DNA of 64,000 bases. It comes from Ectopseudomonas chengduensis (GTDB taxonomy: Bacteria; Pseudomonadota; Gammaproteobacteria; Pseudomonadales; Pseudomonadaceae). The stretch covers positions 744,001 through 808,000 of the forward strand of contig NZ_FMZQ01000001.1 of assembly GCF_900102635.1 (NCBI RefSeq), given 5' to 3'. The translations under genes were made by a program, and so were the position numbers. Shown piece after piece: positions 1 through 10,416 of the stretch. The first letter of the stretch is position 1. Every line of letters starts with the position of its first letter. The notes under the pieces are model-generated. The model was not told the origin of the DNA. It saw nothing but the letters and a program-made list of their open reading frames with translations, and made no database searches.

Positions 1-813
1 GAAGCTTTCAGTGATGCGGTCGAGAATGATCGCCAGCAGCACCACGGCCATGCCGCTTTCGAAGCCTAGCCCGATGTCCAGGCGCTGGATACTCGCCAGT
101 ACATCGTTACCCAGGCCACCGGCGCCGACCATCGAGGCGATGATCACCATCGACAGGGCCATCATGATGGTCTGGTTGACCCCGGCCATGATCGACGGCA
201 TGGCGTTGGGCAGTTGTACCTTGAACAGCAGCTGGCGGCTGGTGCAGCCGAAGGACTGGCCGGCCTCGACGATTTCCTTGTTCACCTGGCGAATGCCCAG
301 GCTGGTCAGGCGCACCGCCGGCGGCATGGCGAAGATCACCGTGGCGATGATGCCGGGCACGCGGCCAAGGCCGAAGAGCATGGCCGCCGGAATCAGGTAG
401 ACGAACGCCGGCATGGTCTGCATGAAGTCGAGGATCGGCCGGATGATGGTCGCCACGCGCTCGCTCTTGGCCGCCCAGATGCCCAGCGGGATGCCCAGCA
501 GCAGGCTGATCAGCGTCGAGGAGAAGGTCAGACCGAGGGTGACCACGGTCTGTTCCCAGAACCCGGTCATGACGATCAGGATGAACGCCACGGCGGTGAA
601 TACCGCGAAGCGTGCGCCGATGCGCCACAGACCGAGGGCGACGAAGATGGCGATCAGCAGCCAGGCCGGCGGCAGCATGAGCAAGGCTTCGATGCCTTCG
701 GAGAAACCGCTGACCAGTTTGCCGATGCTGTCGAAGGCACCGCTGTAGTTGTCCAGCAGGTGCTGGACGACGTCGTTGACCCAGCTACCCAGGTCGAGTT
801 TCTTGTCACTCAT
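1..813 (-). CDS. cbcW: Betaine/choline ABC transporter permease (CbcW/ProW type), 3' end outside window
   Basis: Inner-membrane permease of a quaternary-amine (choline, betaine, carnitine) importer. The visible 271 codons begin MSDKKLDLGSWVNDVV and show several hydrophobic segments, among them a run around residues 45-80. The ABC permease coupling-loop region is readable as EIVEAGQSFGCTSRQLLFKVQLP. The start ATG at 811-813 overlaps the end of the upstream ATPase gene by 8 bases (ATGAGTGA), so the two are translationally coupled. The C-terminus lies beyond base 1. The name follows cbcXWV of P. aeruginosa because ATPase, permease and gbdR lie together; proW or choW would be equivalent names. 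Confidence 0.9.
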   Translation of the reverse strand, partial: MSDKKLDLGSWVNDVVQHLLDNYSGAFDSIGKLVSGFSEGIEALLMLPPAWLLIAIFVALGLWRIGARFAVFTAVAFILIVMTGFWEQTVVTLGLTFSSTLISLLLGIPLGIWAAKSERVATIIRPILDFMQTMPAFVYLIPAAMLFGLGRVPGIIATVIFAMPPAVRLTSLGIRQVNKEIVEAGQSFGCTSRQLLFKVQLPNAMPSIMAGVNQTIMMALSMVIIASMVGAGGLGNDVLASIQRLDIGLGFESGMAVVLLAIILDRITESF

Positions 814-2011
814 GGGATTCCCCCTGCAGTCGGGTCAGCAGACGGCCCTTGCTGATAGCGCCGCAGTAATGGCCTTCGGCGTCCACCACCGGGATCGGAC
901 CTTCGTTGTCCACCAGGCGCGTGATGACGTGTTCCAGCGGCATGTCCTCGGGTACCGGCACCACCTGCTTGAGCGCATCCGCTTCGAGTGGTCTGGGCTC
1001 GTCGCCGTCGACCATCAGGGCGATCTTCTCCAGGCTGATGGAGCCCTGGAAATGGTTGTCCTCGTCGACGATGAACGCGTAGTGCTTGTCCAGCGCCTGC
1101 AGTTCCTTGCAGATCTTCGCCGCGTCCGGCGCCCTGCCGTTGTGCACGTAGGTCGGCACGCTGTCGGCCTTGAGCTGGCCGGCGGTGAGGTAGCGGCTGG
1201 TGTCCACGGTGTCGAAGAAGTTGCGCACGTACTCGTTGGCCGGCTTCTCGATCAGCTCCTGCGGGGTGCCGACCTGGATCAGCTTGCCGCCTTCCATGAT
1301 GCCGATGCGGGTACCGATGCGCATGGCTTCTTCGATGTCGTGGGAGACGAAGATGATGGTGCGGCGATGGGTCTTCTGCAGCTCCAGCAGCACGTCCTGC
1401 ATCTCGCGGCGCTTGAGCGGGTCGAGGGCGGAGAACGCCTCGTCCATGATGATCATCGACGGGTTGACCGTCAGCGCGCGGGCCAGGCCTACACGTTGCT
1501 GCATGCCGCCGGAGAGTTCGTGTGGGTACTTGTGAGCGAAGGTGTCCAGGCCAACCTGCTTGAGCACTTCCATGGCACGCTTCTCGCGCTCCTTGCGGCC
1601 GGTGCCGGCCACTTCCAGGCCGAAGGCCGCGTTATCCAGCACGCTGCGCGAAGGCATCAGGGCGAAGGACTGGAAGACCATACTCATGTCGCGTCGGCGC
1701 AGGTCGATCAGTTGCGATTGCGGCAGCTTGGCCACGTTCTGGCCATCGATGTAGACGTCACCGGCGCTGGGTTCGACCAGGCGGTTGATCAGACGGATCA
1801 GAGTGGATTTGCCAGAGCCGGACAGGCCCATGAGGACGAAGATCTCGCCCTCTTCGACACTGAACGACACATCGCTGACGCCGATCACGGCGCCTTTCTC
1901 GGCCAGAATCCTCTCCTTGCTCCAGCCTTCCTTGAGCAGGTCGATGGCTTCTTGTGGGTTGGGGCCGAAAACCTTGTACAGGTGTTCGACCACGATCTTT
2001 CCAGACTGCAT
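806..2011 (-). CDS. cbcV: Betaine/choline ABC transporter ATP-binding protein (CbcV/ProV type)
   Basis: Cytoplasmic ATPase that energises quaternary-amine uptake. In 401 residues it shows Walker A GLSGSGKST (62-70), the ABC signature LSGGMQQR (about 166-173) and Walker B MIIMDEAF (about 186-193). A C-terminal extension from about residue 275 looks like the paired CBS domains of ProV/OpuA ATPases, which sense ionic strength in the family. I chose ATG at 2011 because AAGGGG lies nine bases upstream; an in-frame TTG at 2029 would add six residues. It overlaps the permease gene by 8 bases. Confidence 0.92.
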   Translation of the reverse strand: MQSGKIVVEHLYKVFGPNPQEAIDLLKEGWSKERILAEKGAVIGVSDVSFSVEEGEIFVLMGLSGSGKSTLIRLINRLVEPSAGDVYIDGQNVAKLPQSQLIDLRRRDMSMVFQSFALMPSRSVLDNAAFGLEVAGTGRKEREKRAMEVLKQVGLDTFAHKYPHELSGGMQQRVGLARALTVNPSMIIMDEAFSALDPLKRREMQDVLLELQKTHRRTIIFVSHDIEEAMRIGTRIGIMEGGKLIQVGTPQELIEKPANEYVRNFFDTVDTSRYLTAGQLKADSVPTYVHNGRAPDAAKICKELQALDKHYAFIVDEDNHFQGSISLEKIALMVDGDEPRPLEADALKQVVPVPEDMPLEHVITRLVDNEGPIPVVDAEGHYCGAISKGRLLTRLQGESHE

Positions 2012-2986
2012 GGGACGTTTCCCCTTCAATCGGCATCCAGTTCACGCTGGCACGGCTGGGCACGCATCGTCGAAGCGTAGATCAGCTGTGTCAGGCCTCT
2101 GATACCTGTGTGGGTGTTTGCTGAGTTTCGAGGTTGGCGAACGTTTCGCGGCGGGCGTCGAGTGTGGCGCTCGGGCACGCTGCAGCGCACGCGGCGGGTG
2201 GCAAGAACTGCCCGCTGCGTCGATGCAACCTGTTGATGAGTGACCACTGTCTTGCCGTGCTGCAAACCGCTTTCCAAACCCTCTGGCAGTGTTTCGAAGC
2301 CCATTCCCTTGGGGGTTCATGCGTCGTCCTGGCGCATGCGTACATCCGAAATTTCTTGTTGGGCTGGCGCCCTATCGATGGTGGGCCAGCGCTTGTATGT
2401 TCTTCGGTCCGGGGCGGTGAGCCCCAGTCTGCCGTTCCCCTCGGGAAGCGGCAGCGACGTCATCGGCTGACTCAACGATATAGTCTTGGGGTCTGCGCAA
2501 TTATCGGTTTGCGACCCTGACGTGTTGGGCGACGACATGGCCCGTCACACCCTGTGTTTTTCCATGTTCTCGCCGTTTTTCGGGCTCCTGAAAGCACTGC
2601 GTGATGTCGTTTCGAATAGCGCTCGGTGTGAGTGCCGAGAAGCGCTTTCGAGAACGTGCTTTAAAAACCTTAACAGACTTTTTCGTCCCTTGGCCAAGGC
2701 TGAAAGCCGCGCCGGTGCTGGTTTTCAGCCCTTCAAGCGAGGCGCAGGCGGCGTAGCGCGGGGGCTGCGGCGATGTTGAAAAAAATTTACAGAGAAAGGT
2801 GCTGTAGTGCCGAAAGTCGCTGAAAAATCGAAAGGCGGCGCAATATGACCTGTTGGTCACGCCTGGTTCATGTCGCGAGCCTGGGCGTGATTCTCGACAA
2901 GACGATGGAAAACCCTTTCGAGCTAACAGGTTGTCTTTGTTATCTGCCATTTTTATTGGTTTTTCTCGGCTATTTCGTCGAATTTA
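2012..2986. other. Long gene-free stretch between binding-protein gene and cbcV
   Basis: No convincing gene is seen in these 975 bases. The open frames present have atypical composition and no recognisable motifs. Base composition is visibly more AT-rich toward 2640-3000 than in the flanking genes. The stretch presumably holds the promoter of cbcVW and the 3' end of the binding-protein transcript. No strong terminator hairpin was found. Confidence 0.5.
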
Positions 2987-3931
2987 TCAGTCATTTCCTG
3001 CCAGTGATACGTCGAACACCTTGCTGACAGGGCCACCTTGATAGCGGGTCACGCCTTCCAGCCAGGCCGCAATCATCTGCGGGTTGTCTTCGATCCACTG
3101 CTTGGCTACGCGGCGGCGGTTGGTATTGCCTTCCAGTACGGCACTCATCAACTGGTTTTCTGCGGCGATGGTGAAGGTCATGTTGCGGAACAGCCGAGCC
3201 AGGTTGGGACACTGCGCGCTCAATCCGCCGCGTGCCACTGTGTTGACCTGTGCCGCTCCGTAATTGGGGCCGAAATAATCATCACCACCGGCCAGATAGT
3301 TCATCTTCAGACGTTCGTTCATCGGGTGCGGTTCCCAACCGAGAAATACCGCCCATTTGCCCAGGCGTTGAGCGCGCTCGACATGGTTGAGCATGCCACT
3401 TTCACTCGACTCGACCAGGCTGAAACCTGCCAGACCGAAGGTGTTGTCGCGAATCATGCCCTTGACCATCTCGTTGCCTTCGTTGCCCGGTTCGATGCCG
3501 AAGATCTGCCCACCGAGTTCCTCCTTGAAGCGATGGATGTCGGCGAAATCCTTCAGTCCGCCCTCGTAGCCTGGCGTCAGTACCGCCAGGGTGTAACGCA
3601 CTGTCGGCAGGTTGGTGTGCAGCTTCTCGATCCTGCCGCTGTCCAGGTGAGGCTGCACCAGTTCACTCTGGGCCGGCATCCAGTTGCCCAGGAACACGTC
3701 CAACTGGCCTTCGGACAATCCGCGGTAAGTGTCGGGCAACGACAGGCGGCGTATCTGCGTGCGATAGCCGATCTCGCCCAGTATCAGACGGGCAACGGCG
3801 GTGGTCATGGTGATGTCGGTCCAGCCGACATCGCTCAGGCGCACCAGCTCGCAGCGCTCGGCTTCTGTGGCGTGCAGGGCGGTGGAGGAGGTGAGGGCGA
3901 TCACGAGCAGCCAGCGAGCAAATCTGTTCAT
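2987..3931 (-). CDS. Periplasmic quaternary-amine-binding protein (ProX/CbcX/CaiX family)
   Basis: Periplasmic substrate-binding protein of the choline/betaine/carnitine OpuAC family, 314 aa. A signal peptide covers about residues 1-21 (MNRFARWLLVIALTSSTALHA). The mature part has the family landmarks VGWTDITMTTAVA, DVFLGNWMPAQ, FGIEPGNEGN and FLGWEPHPMN, paralogous to the CaiX protein encoded at 15713-16645. It lies upstream of cbcV in the same orientation but is separated by nearly 1 kb, so it may be an orphan receptor that uses the CbcVW channel. Its ligand cannot be told from sequence alone. The cognate cbcX might instead lie beyond the left edge. Confidence 0.88.
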   Translation of the reverse strand: MNRFARWLLVIALTSSTALHATEAERCELVRLSDVGWTDITMTTAVARLILGEIGYRTQIRRLSLPDTYRGLSEGQLDVFLGNWMPAQSELVQPHLDSGRIEKLHTNLPTVRYTLAVLTPGYEGGLKDFADIHRFKEELGGQIFGIEPGNEGNEMVKGMIRDNTFGLAGFSLVESSESGMLNHVERAQRLGKWAVFLGWEPHPMNERLKMNYLAGGDDYFGPNYGAAQVNTVARGGLSAQCPNLARLFRNMTFTIAAENQLMSAVLEGNTNRRRVAKQWIEDNPQMIAAWLEGVTRYQGGPVSKVFDVSLAGND

Positions 3932-4213
3932 GGGGTGTGCCTCTGTTCGGGCGGCTGGAGCCGCTGGAAGATTCCTGAAGCGGGCGGTTGGCTATTTCAC
4001 AGCAAGAGGTGGGCCGCCCCCTGAGCGAGAAACGACACCGGCATGCCGAGAAAAGACCTCGACACGGACGGTTCGCCGCGGCGCGATTGGATATGCATGA
4101 GTCGGTTGGAGAGCTGGGCGCGCTGGCGAAAGTTGGATCATCGCGAACCTGTTGCGGATTCGTCAGGATGTTCTTCTCCATGTGCTCCTGGCGGCTGGCA
4201 CGCCAGCGAGCGG

Positions 4214-4230
4214 TGACCTTTGCTGGTGCA
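4214..4230 (+). promoter_or_regulatory. NtrC-like site upstream of gbdR (weak)
   Basis: TGACCTTTGCTGGTGCA resembles the NtrC dyad TGCAC-N5/7-GGTGCA with one good half (TGGTGCA) and one poor half. It sits about 280 bp upstream of the sigma-54-like element, a normal enhancer distance. A second half site, TTGGTGCG, is at about 4264-4271. This is motif reading only. Confidence 0.3.
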
Positions 4231-4508
4231 GCGATTCTGGCAAAGCCGCCGCTTCGCGAGCTTTTGGTGCGACGCTTGCGGGTATCGATTTCCTCAGGTG
4301 TGACCGAGCGGTCGCTGTTGTTACCGCTCGTCCGTTACTGACAGCCAGAGACGCCGTAGCAGGCCGCTCAGTCTGTGCTACCGAAATGCTCAAAGCCTTG
4401 CGCAAAGAGGCCTTGAGAGCGTTTCGCAAACCCTGAAAGCAGGGGCAAGGAGTCCGTCTGGCGCGCCATGTATTGAAGGTTCAGTTTTTATTGAACGCTT
4501 GATCAATT

Positions 4509-4526
4509 TAGGCATGACCTTTGCGT
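4509..4526 (+). promoter_or_regulatory. Sigma-54-type promoter of gbdR
   Basis: TAGGCATGACCTTTGCGT fits the sigma-54 consensus TGGCACG-N4-TTGC, with GG at 4511-4512 and GC at 4523-4524 exactly ten bases apart. It lies about 100 bases before the gbdR start. From memory, gbdR of P. aeruginosa is sigma-54 dependent and controlled by NtrC and CbrB, which agrees. Confidence 0.65.
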
Positions 4527-4626
4527 AGAGATGCATAGCCGCCCGGTTTTCAAACCTGGCCAGGATAAAACAGAGGCCCACTTCTAATTGGGCTCACACC
4601 GTGCTTAGCGTGAGAGGGTTCCATCA

Positions 4627-5721
4627 ATGTCGCAGTTCAGCCAAGGGGCGCAACCCCAGAACCGTGTCGCCCAGTCCATCGGCTTCCTGCTCCTGGACAA
4701 CTTCACCCTGATTTCCCTGGCTTCGGCGGTAGAGCCCCTGCGCATGGCCAACCAGCTTTCCGGCAAGGAGCTGTTTCGCTGGCATACCCTGACTCATGAT
4801 GGCCTGCCGGTCTGCGCCAGTGATGGCTTGCAGATCACTCCAGACGCTGCCATGCAAAGTGCTCCGGCGTTGGATGCGGTGATCGTCTGTGGTGGCGTGG
4901 ATATTCAGCACAGCGTCAAGCGTGAGCATGTCAGTTGGCTGCAGTTGCAGGCGCGCCAGGGGCGCCTGCTCGGTGCGGTGTGCACCGGCAGCTGGGCGCT
5001 GGCCAAGGCCGGTCTGCTCGATGGCTACGACTGCAGCGTGCACTGGGAGTGCCTGGCCTCGATGCAGGAGGCCTTCCCGCGTGCGGCCATCACCACTCGC
5101 CTGTTCTCCATCGACCGCAATCGCCACACCTCCTCTGGCGGTACCGCGCCGATGGACATGATGCTGCACCTGATCGGCCAGCAGCATGGCCGCGAACTGG
5201 CCGCCGGCATCTCCGAGATGTTCATCTACGAGCGCATTCGCAACGAGCAGGATCACCAGCGTGTGCCGCTCAAGCACATGCTCGGCAGCAACCAGCCGAA
5301 GCTGCAGGAAATCGTCGCGCTGATGGAGGCCAACCTCGAGGAGCCGATCGATCTCGACGAGCTGGCCTGCTTCGTCGACATCTCCCGTCGCCAGCTCGAG
5401 CGCCTGTTCCAGAAGTACCTGCACTGCTCGCCGTCGCGCTACTACCTCAAGCTGCGCCTGATCCGCGCACGCCAGCTGCTCAAGCAGACCAGCATGTCGA
5501 TCATCGAGGTGGCGTCGGTTTGCGGTTTCGTCTCCACCCCGCATTTCTCCAAGTGCTACCGCGAGTACTTTGGCATTCCGCCACGCGACGAGCGCGCCGG
5601 TCAGCAGGGCAACAACCTGGTGATGTTGCTGCCGATCCCCGAGCATCAGGTCAATTCCAGCGCGGTGCTGGCGCTCAACCGTGCCCAGGGCGAGTCGACC
5701 TTCGCCAGCGTACGCATCTGA
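4627..5721 (+). CDS. gbdR: GbdR, AraC-family activator of betaine/choline catabolism
   Basis: Transcriptional activator responding to glycine betaine and dimethylglycine in Pseudomonas. It has 364 aa. The N-terminal half is a DJ-1/PfpI-like (GATase1-like) sensor domain (FLLLDNFTLISLASAVEPLRMA, with AVCTGSWALAKAGLL near residues 118-132). The C-terminal AraC double helix-turn-helix includes DLDELACFVDISRRQLERLF and VASVCGFVSTPHFSKCYR. It is divergent from the binding-protein gene and stands next to the dimethylglycine genes it is expected to control. It ends in a strong terminator at 5736-5764. Confidence 0.93.
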   Translation: MSQFSQGAQPQNRVAQSIGFLLLDNFTLISLASAVEPLRMANQLSGKELFRWHTLTHDGLPVCASDGLQITPDAAMQSAPALDAVIVCGGVDIQHSVKREHVSWLQLQARQGRLLGAVCTGSWALAKAGLLDGYDCSVHWECLASMQEAFPRAAITTRLFSIDRNRHTSSGGTAPMDMMLHLIGQQHGRELAAGISEMFIYERIRNEQDHQRVPLKHMLGSNQPKLQEIVALMEANLEEPIDLDELACFVDISRRQLERLFQKYLHCSPSRYYLKLRLIRARQLLKQTSMSIIEVASVCGFVSTPHFSKCYREYFGIPPRDERAGQQGNNLVMLLPIPEHQVNSSAVLALNRAQGESTFASVRI

Positions 5722-5735
5722 ATCGAGCGGCAATG

Positions 5736-5764
5736 AAAACGGGGCGCCAGTGGCGCCCCGTTTT
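5736..5764 (+). terminator. Terminator of gbdR
   Basis: A 14-bp perfect inverted repeat (AAAACGGGGCGCCA and its complement) with a one-base centre lies 14 bp after the gbdR stop. The GC-rich core is followed by TTTT and continues ATTT. Confidence 0.85.
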
Positions 5765-5799
5765 ATTTGGAGTCGCAGCTAAAGCCGTCTGCGCCGGAT

Positions 5800-5883
5800 G
5801 TAGGGTGGGCTTTAGCCCACCAAAACCACGCAAAATCCACGAGGTCGGACGCAAACAGAGTGGTGGGCTAAAGCCCACCCTAC
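5800..5883. repeat. REP palindrome, GGGTGGGCT family
   Basis: Two perfect 23-base inverted arms (5800-5822 and 5861-5883; core GTAGGGTGGGCTTTAGCCC) flank a 38-base spacer between the ends of gbdR and the small downstream gene. A variant of the same family recurs at 51685-51759. Confidence 0.85.
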
Positions 5884-5920
5884 GGCTGATCTCCGCGCGT
5901 AGGGTGCGCCGTGGGATCGA

Positions 5921-6178
5921 TCAAGCCGAAGCAGGCTTCGGCACCAGCGCTGGCAGCAGATGGCGGCTGATGGCTTCGCGTACGTTGGGCAGCAGGGTGG
6001 CGCTGCCGCCAAGCAGTTCTTCCACCAGGTGGCGCAGGGCCACGGCGCGCTCGGCACTGAGGCCGCTGACAGCCAGCTCGCAGGCCTGCTCGGGCGTGAC
6101 GCCTGGTGGAATGCTCAGGCCCAGCGCGATCAGGCGCTCACGGAAGTCTTCCTGGTCGATCAGATCGGCATGCATCAT
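5921..6178 (-). CDS. Small conserved-looking protein of the dgc/etf operon, function unknown
   Basis: An 85-residue soluble, helical-looking, leucine- and alanine-rich protein starting MMHADLIDQEDFRERL. It shows no metal-binding or catalytic motif that I recognise. AAGGAG lies eight bases before ATG at 6178, so the longer open frame reaching 6226 is probably not used. It is 55 bp downstream of the ETF beta-type gene on the same strand, so it is probably the last cistron of the dimethylglycine operon. By position it could assist ETF or DgcAB; that is inference only. Confidence 0.7.
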   Translation of the reverse strand: MMHADLIDQEDFRERLIALGLSIPPGVTPEQACELAVSGLSAERAVALRHLVEELLGGSATLLPNVREAISRHLLPALVPKPASA

Positions 6179-6233
6179 GGTCGTGGCTCCTTGTGGCGAG
6201 GCAGGCGCTGCGCAGTTGGTCTTCAAACCTCGG

Positions 6234-7007
6234 TTAGCGCAGAACCCCTTCTTCGATCAATAGCTTGAAGATAGCCTCTGCGCCCTCCTGTGGCGAGGCA
6301 TCCTTGAGCACCTGGCCGCCACCACCACTGGCTTTGGCCGTGGCCGCCTTCATCCGTTCCGCGCCCGTTTTAGCCTTGATCACCTTGAGCCGTTTGGGCC
6401 GTGACTTGGCCGGCTGCAGACTGGCTTCGGCCAGCAGCGAGTCGTCCACCACCGTCACCTCGTGGGCTTCGATCTGCCCGCGCCGTGCCGGGCCAAAGGC
6501 ACTCTGGCGGGCGACCGGAGCGGCGTTGTCGACGCTGGCCACGCAGGGCAGGCGTACCTTGAGCCGGCGCCGCTGTCCACGCGGCAGCGCCTGCAGCACC
6601 TGGGCCACGCCATTCTCCACTTTCTCGACCTCCGCCAGGCCGACCACCATCGGCCAGCCCAGCCGCTCGGCCAGCAGAAACGGCAGCATGCCGGAGCCTT
6701 CGCCGGTTTCTGCCTGGCTGCCGGTGAGCACTAGCTGCGTGCGGCTGCCTTGCAGATAGTCGACCAGCAGCGGCAGGGCATCGGCACCTTCGGGCTGTTC
6801 CAGCACATCGAGCTGTTCCAGACCCATGCCCAGGTAGCCGCGCAGGGCTTCGGCCTGTGGGTCGCCGGCATGCAGCAGTTGCAGGTTCTGTCCGGCCAGA
6901 CGCAGGCCCAGCTCGACCGCGCGGGCGTCCTGTTCGGCGCGGCGCGGGCGACCCGAGGTCGGGTGGGCGCCGACCGAGACCAGGGCGACGATATTCAGAT
7001 CAGTCAT
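6234..7007 (-). CDS. Electron transfer flavoprotein beta-type subunit, dimethylglycine pathway
   Basis: Cytoplasmic ETF small subunit that would accept electrons from dimethylglycine or sarcosine oxidation. It has 257 aa beginning MTDLNIVALVSVGAHP. It follows the ETF beta fold, with the recognition-loop-like stretch FLLAERLGWPMVVGLAEVE and a later RLKVRLPCVASVDN segment. It is more divergent than housekeeping EtfB, as is usual for the ETF next to dgcAB (PA5400-5401 in PAO1). I chose ATG at 7007; the longer frame to 7064 is read through a REP palindrome and is unlikely to be translated. It lies immediately downstream of the alpha-subunit gene. Confidence 0.85.
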   Translation of the reverse strand: MTDLNIVALVSVGAHPTSGRPRRAEQDARAVELGLRLAGQNLQLLHAGDPQAEALRGYLGMGLEQLDVLEQPEGADALPLLVDYLQGSRTQLVLTGSQAETGEGSGMLPFLLAERLGWPMVVGLAEVEKVENGVAQVLQALPRGQRRRLKVRLPCVASVDNAAPVARQSAFGPARRGQIEAHEVTVVDDSLLAEASLQPAKSRPKRLKVIKAKTGAERMKAATAKASGGGGQVLKDASPQEGAEAIFKLLIEEGVLR

Positions 7008-7016
7008 GGTGTCCCC

Positions 7017-7073
7017 GTAGCCCGGATGCAATCCGGGAAAGCTGGTGGTGAACCCGGATTTCATCCGGGCTAC
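7017..7073. repeat. REP palindrome, GTAGCCCGGAT family, inside the etf operon
   Basis: Inverted arms GTAGCCCGGATGCAATCCGG and CCGGATTTCATCCGGGCTAC fill the gap between the two ETF genes. The right arm supplies the stop codon of the alpha-subunit gene (7070-7072). Related copies are at 14397, 15442, 17696 and 29563. Confidence 0.85.
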
Positions 7074-8302
7074 GCCGCATCACGTTTTCCTTCCTGGCGC
7101 CAGGCGGCGACGCGCTCCATCAGCGCCGCAAGGATCGCTGCCGAGTCGCCGATCACCGAAAGATCGGCACGTTTGATCATGTCGCAGCCGGGGTCCATGT
7201 TCACCGCCACCACCTTGTCACAGGCACCGATGCCCTGCAGGTGCTGGATGGCGCCGGAAATACCGACGGCCAGGTAGACGCGGGCGGTGACCCAGGTACC
7301 GGTGGCGCCAACCTGACGGTTGCGCGGCATGAAACCGTCGTCCACCGCCACGCGCGAGGCGCCTTCGGTGGCGCCGAGGGCGATGGCAGCCTGGTGGAAC
7401 AGCTCCCAATCCTTCACGCCGTTGCCGCCGGAGAGAATGAACTCGGCTTCGGCCATGGGAATCTGCGCGGGGTCCACGGCCACCGGGCCGAGATCTTCGA
7501 TACGTGACAGGCTGTGGGCGACCTTCTCGCCCAGCTCCAGCAGGCGAGCTTCATGGCGGGTTTCGCTGACCGGCTCGGCGCATTCGGCGGCGGCCAGGAT
7601 CAGGCGGGGCAGGGCGCGCTGGATATCCTGCTGGCCACTGCCGGCGCGGCCGATGGCCTGCTCGCCAGCGACCTGCCAGACGCGCGTAGCCGGGCGCTCA
7701 CCAAGCTTGGCGGCCAGGCGCCGACCCAGCTCGCCGCCACCGGTGCGGCTGTCGGGCAGCAGCCAGTAGCGCGGTGCCAGTTGGCTTTCCACGGCGCTCA
7801 GCGCCAGTACGCGGGCTTCCGGGGCGTAGCCGTCGAAGGCATCGCCTGCGATGCGCAGCAGGCGGTCGACGCCAGCCGTGTCGAAAGTGCTTTCCTTGTC
7901 CTCGCCGAACACCACGGCGACCACCGCGCCGTTGTCTCCGGCCAGTTTGCGGGCCAGGCCGAGCAGGTCCTTGTCATGGCTGGACAGACGGCCGCCGACC
8001 ATGTCCGGCACCACGCAGACGTGGAAGGCCGGTTGCTCGACCACATGCAGCGGCAGCTGCACCTCGACGCTGGCGCTGCTGCGTTTGCCGGCGCTGCCCT
8101 GCTGGGCGCCGCTGCGGTCGATACGCTTGAGCCCGGCCGGGCCGATGAAGCCGGCGGCGATGGCGTGCGGGTTCTTGCGGATGATGCCATCGGGGCCCAT
8201 CCAGCTGGTCTGATCCTGGCTCTGCATGGCCGCATGCAGCGGGTGCAGGCGGTTGCGGGCGATCCACTCGGCGCGCGGGTCGCGGCGGATGATGTCGCTC
8301 AT
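7070..8302 (-). CDS. Electron transfer flavoprotein alpha-type subunit, dimethylglycine pathway
   Basis: FAD-binding ETF large subunit, 410 aa. The C-terminal domain shows the family FAD site: RQVGATGTWVTARVYLAVG, GISGAIQHLQG, and AVNMDPGCDMIKRADLSVIGD. The N-terminal region of about 85 residues (RDPRAEWIARNRLHPLHAAM) is longer than in housekeeping EtfA. CCAGGAGATCGCAGC precedes the ATG, a clear ribosome site. It stands in the order dgcA-dgcB-etfA-etfB and so probably passes electrons from DgcAB to ETF-quinone oxidoreductase. The stop codon lies in a REP arm. Confidence 0.88.
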   Translation of the reverse strand: MSDIIRRDPRAEWIARNRLHPLHAAMQSQDQTSWMGPDGIIRKNPHAIAAGFIGPAGLKRIDRSGAQQGSAGKRSSASVEVQLPLHVVEQPAFHVCVVPDMVGGRLSSHDKDLLGLARKLAGDNGAVVAVVFGEDKESTFDTAGVDRLLRIAGDAFDGYAPEARVLALSAVESQLAPRYWLLPDSRTGGGELGRRLAAKLGERPATRVWQVAGEQAIGRAGSGQQDIQRALPRLILAAAECAEPVSETRHEARLLELGEKVAHSLSRIEDLGPVAVDPAQIPMAEAEFILSGGNGVKDWELFHQAAIALGATEGASRVAVDDGFMPRNRQVGATGTWVTARVYLAVGISGAIQHLQGIGACDKVVAVNMDPGCDMIKRADLSVIGDSAAILAALMERVAAWRQEGKRDAA

Positions 8303-8328
8303 GCTGCGATCTCCTGGTCAGGCGCTTG

Positions 8329-8383
8329 CGTAGGGCGGGTGCAACCCGCCGGACAGGTGCTGGCGGGTTGCACCCGCCCTACG
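8329..8383. repeat. REP palindrome, GTAGGGCGGGT family
   Basis: Perfect 22-base arms (8329-8350 and 8362-8383; core GTAGGGCGGGTGCAACCCGC) lie between dgcB and the ETF alpha gene. The same family is at 39526-39578. Confidence 0.85.
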
Positions 8384-8408
8384 TCCGTCGCTGTATGCAG
8401 TTGCTTCA

Positions 8409-10370
<1,962 letters not shown>

Positions 10371-10416
10371 CGGTTGGTCTCCTTGGCGGGACCGAAAGAG
10401 TTACGCCGAACCAGTT

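Larger units (their letters stand above)
3932..4626. other. Divergent intergenic region upstream of gbdR
   Basis: These 695 bases separate the divergent binding-protein gene and gbdR. They hold a sigma-54-like promoter at 4511-4524 and two TGGTGC-type NtrC-like half sites near 4224-4230 and 4264-4270. No gene was recognised in the remainder; the open frames there show no family features. Confidence 0.5.

Noticed and set aside
749..2080. 443-codon open frame on the plus strand
   Set aside because: Exactly antisense to cbcV, whose Walker and signature motifs are clear; the frame is a high-GC shadow.
2501..2950. 149-codon minus-strand frame in the gap upstream of cbcV
   Set aside because: No ribosome site, no recognisable domain, and irregular composition; kept as unassigned intergenic DNA.
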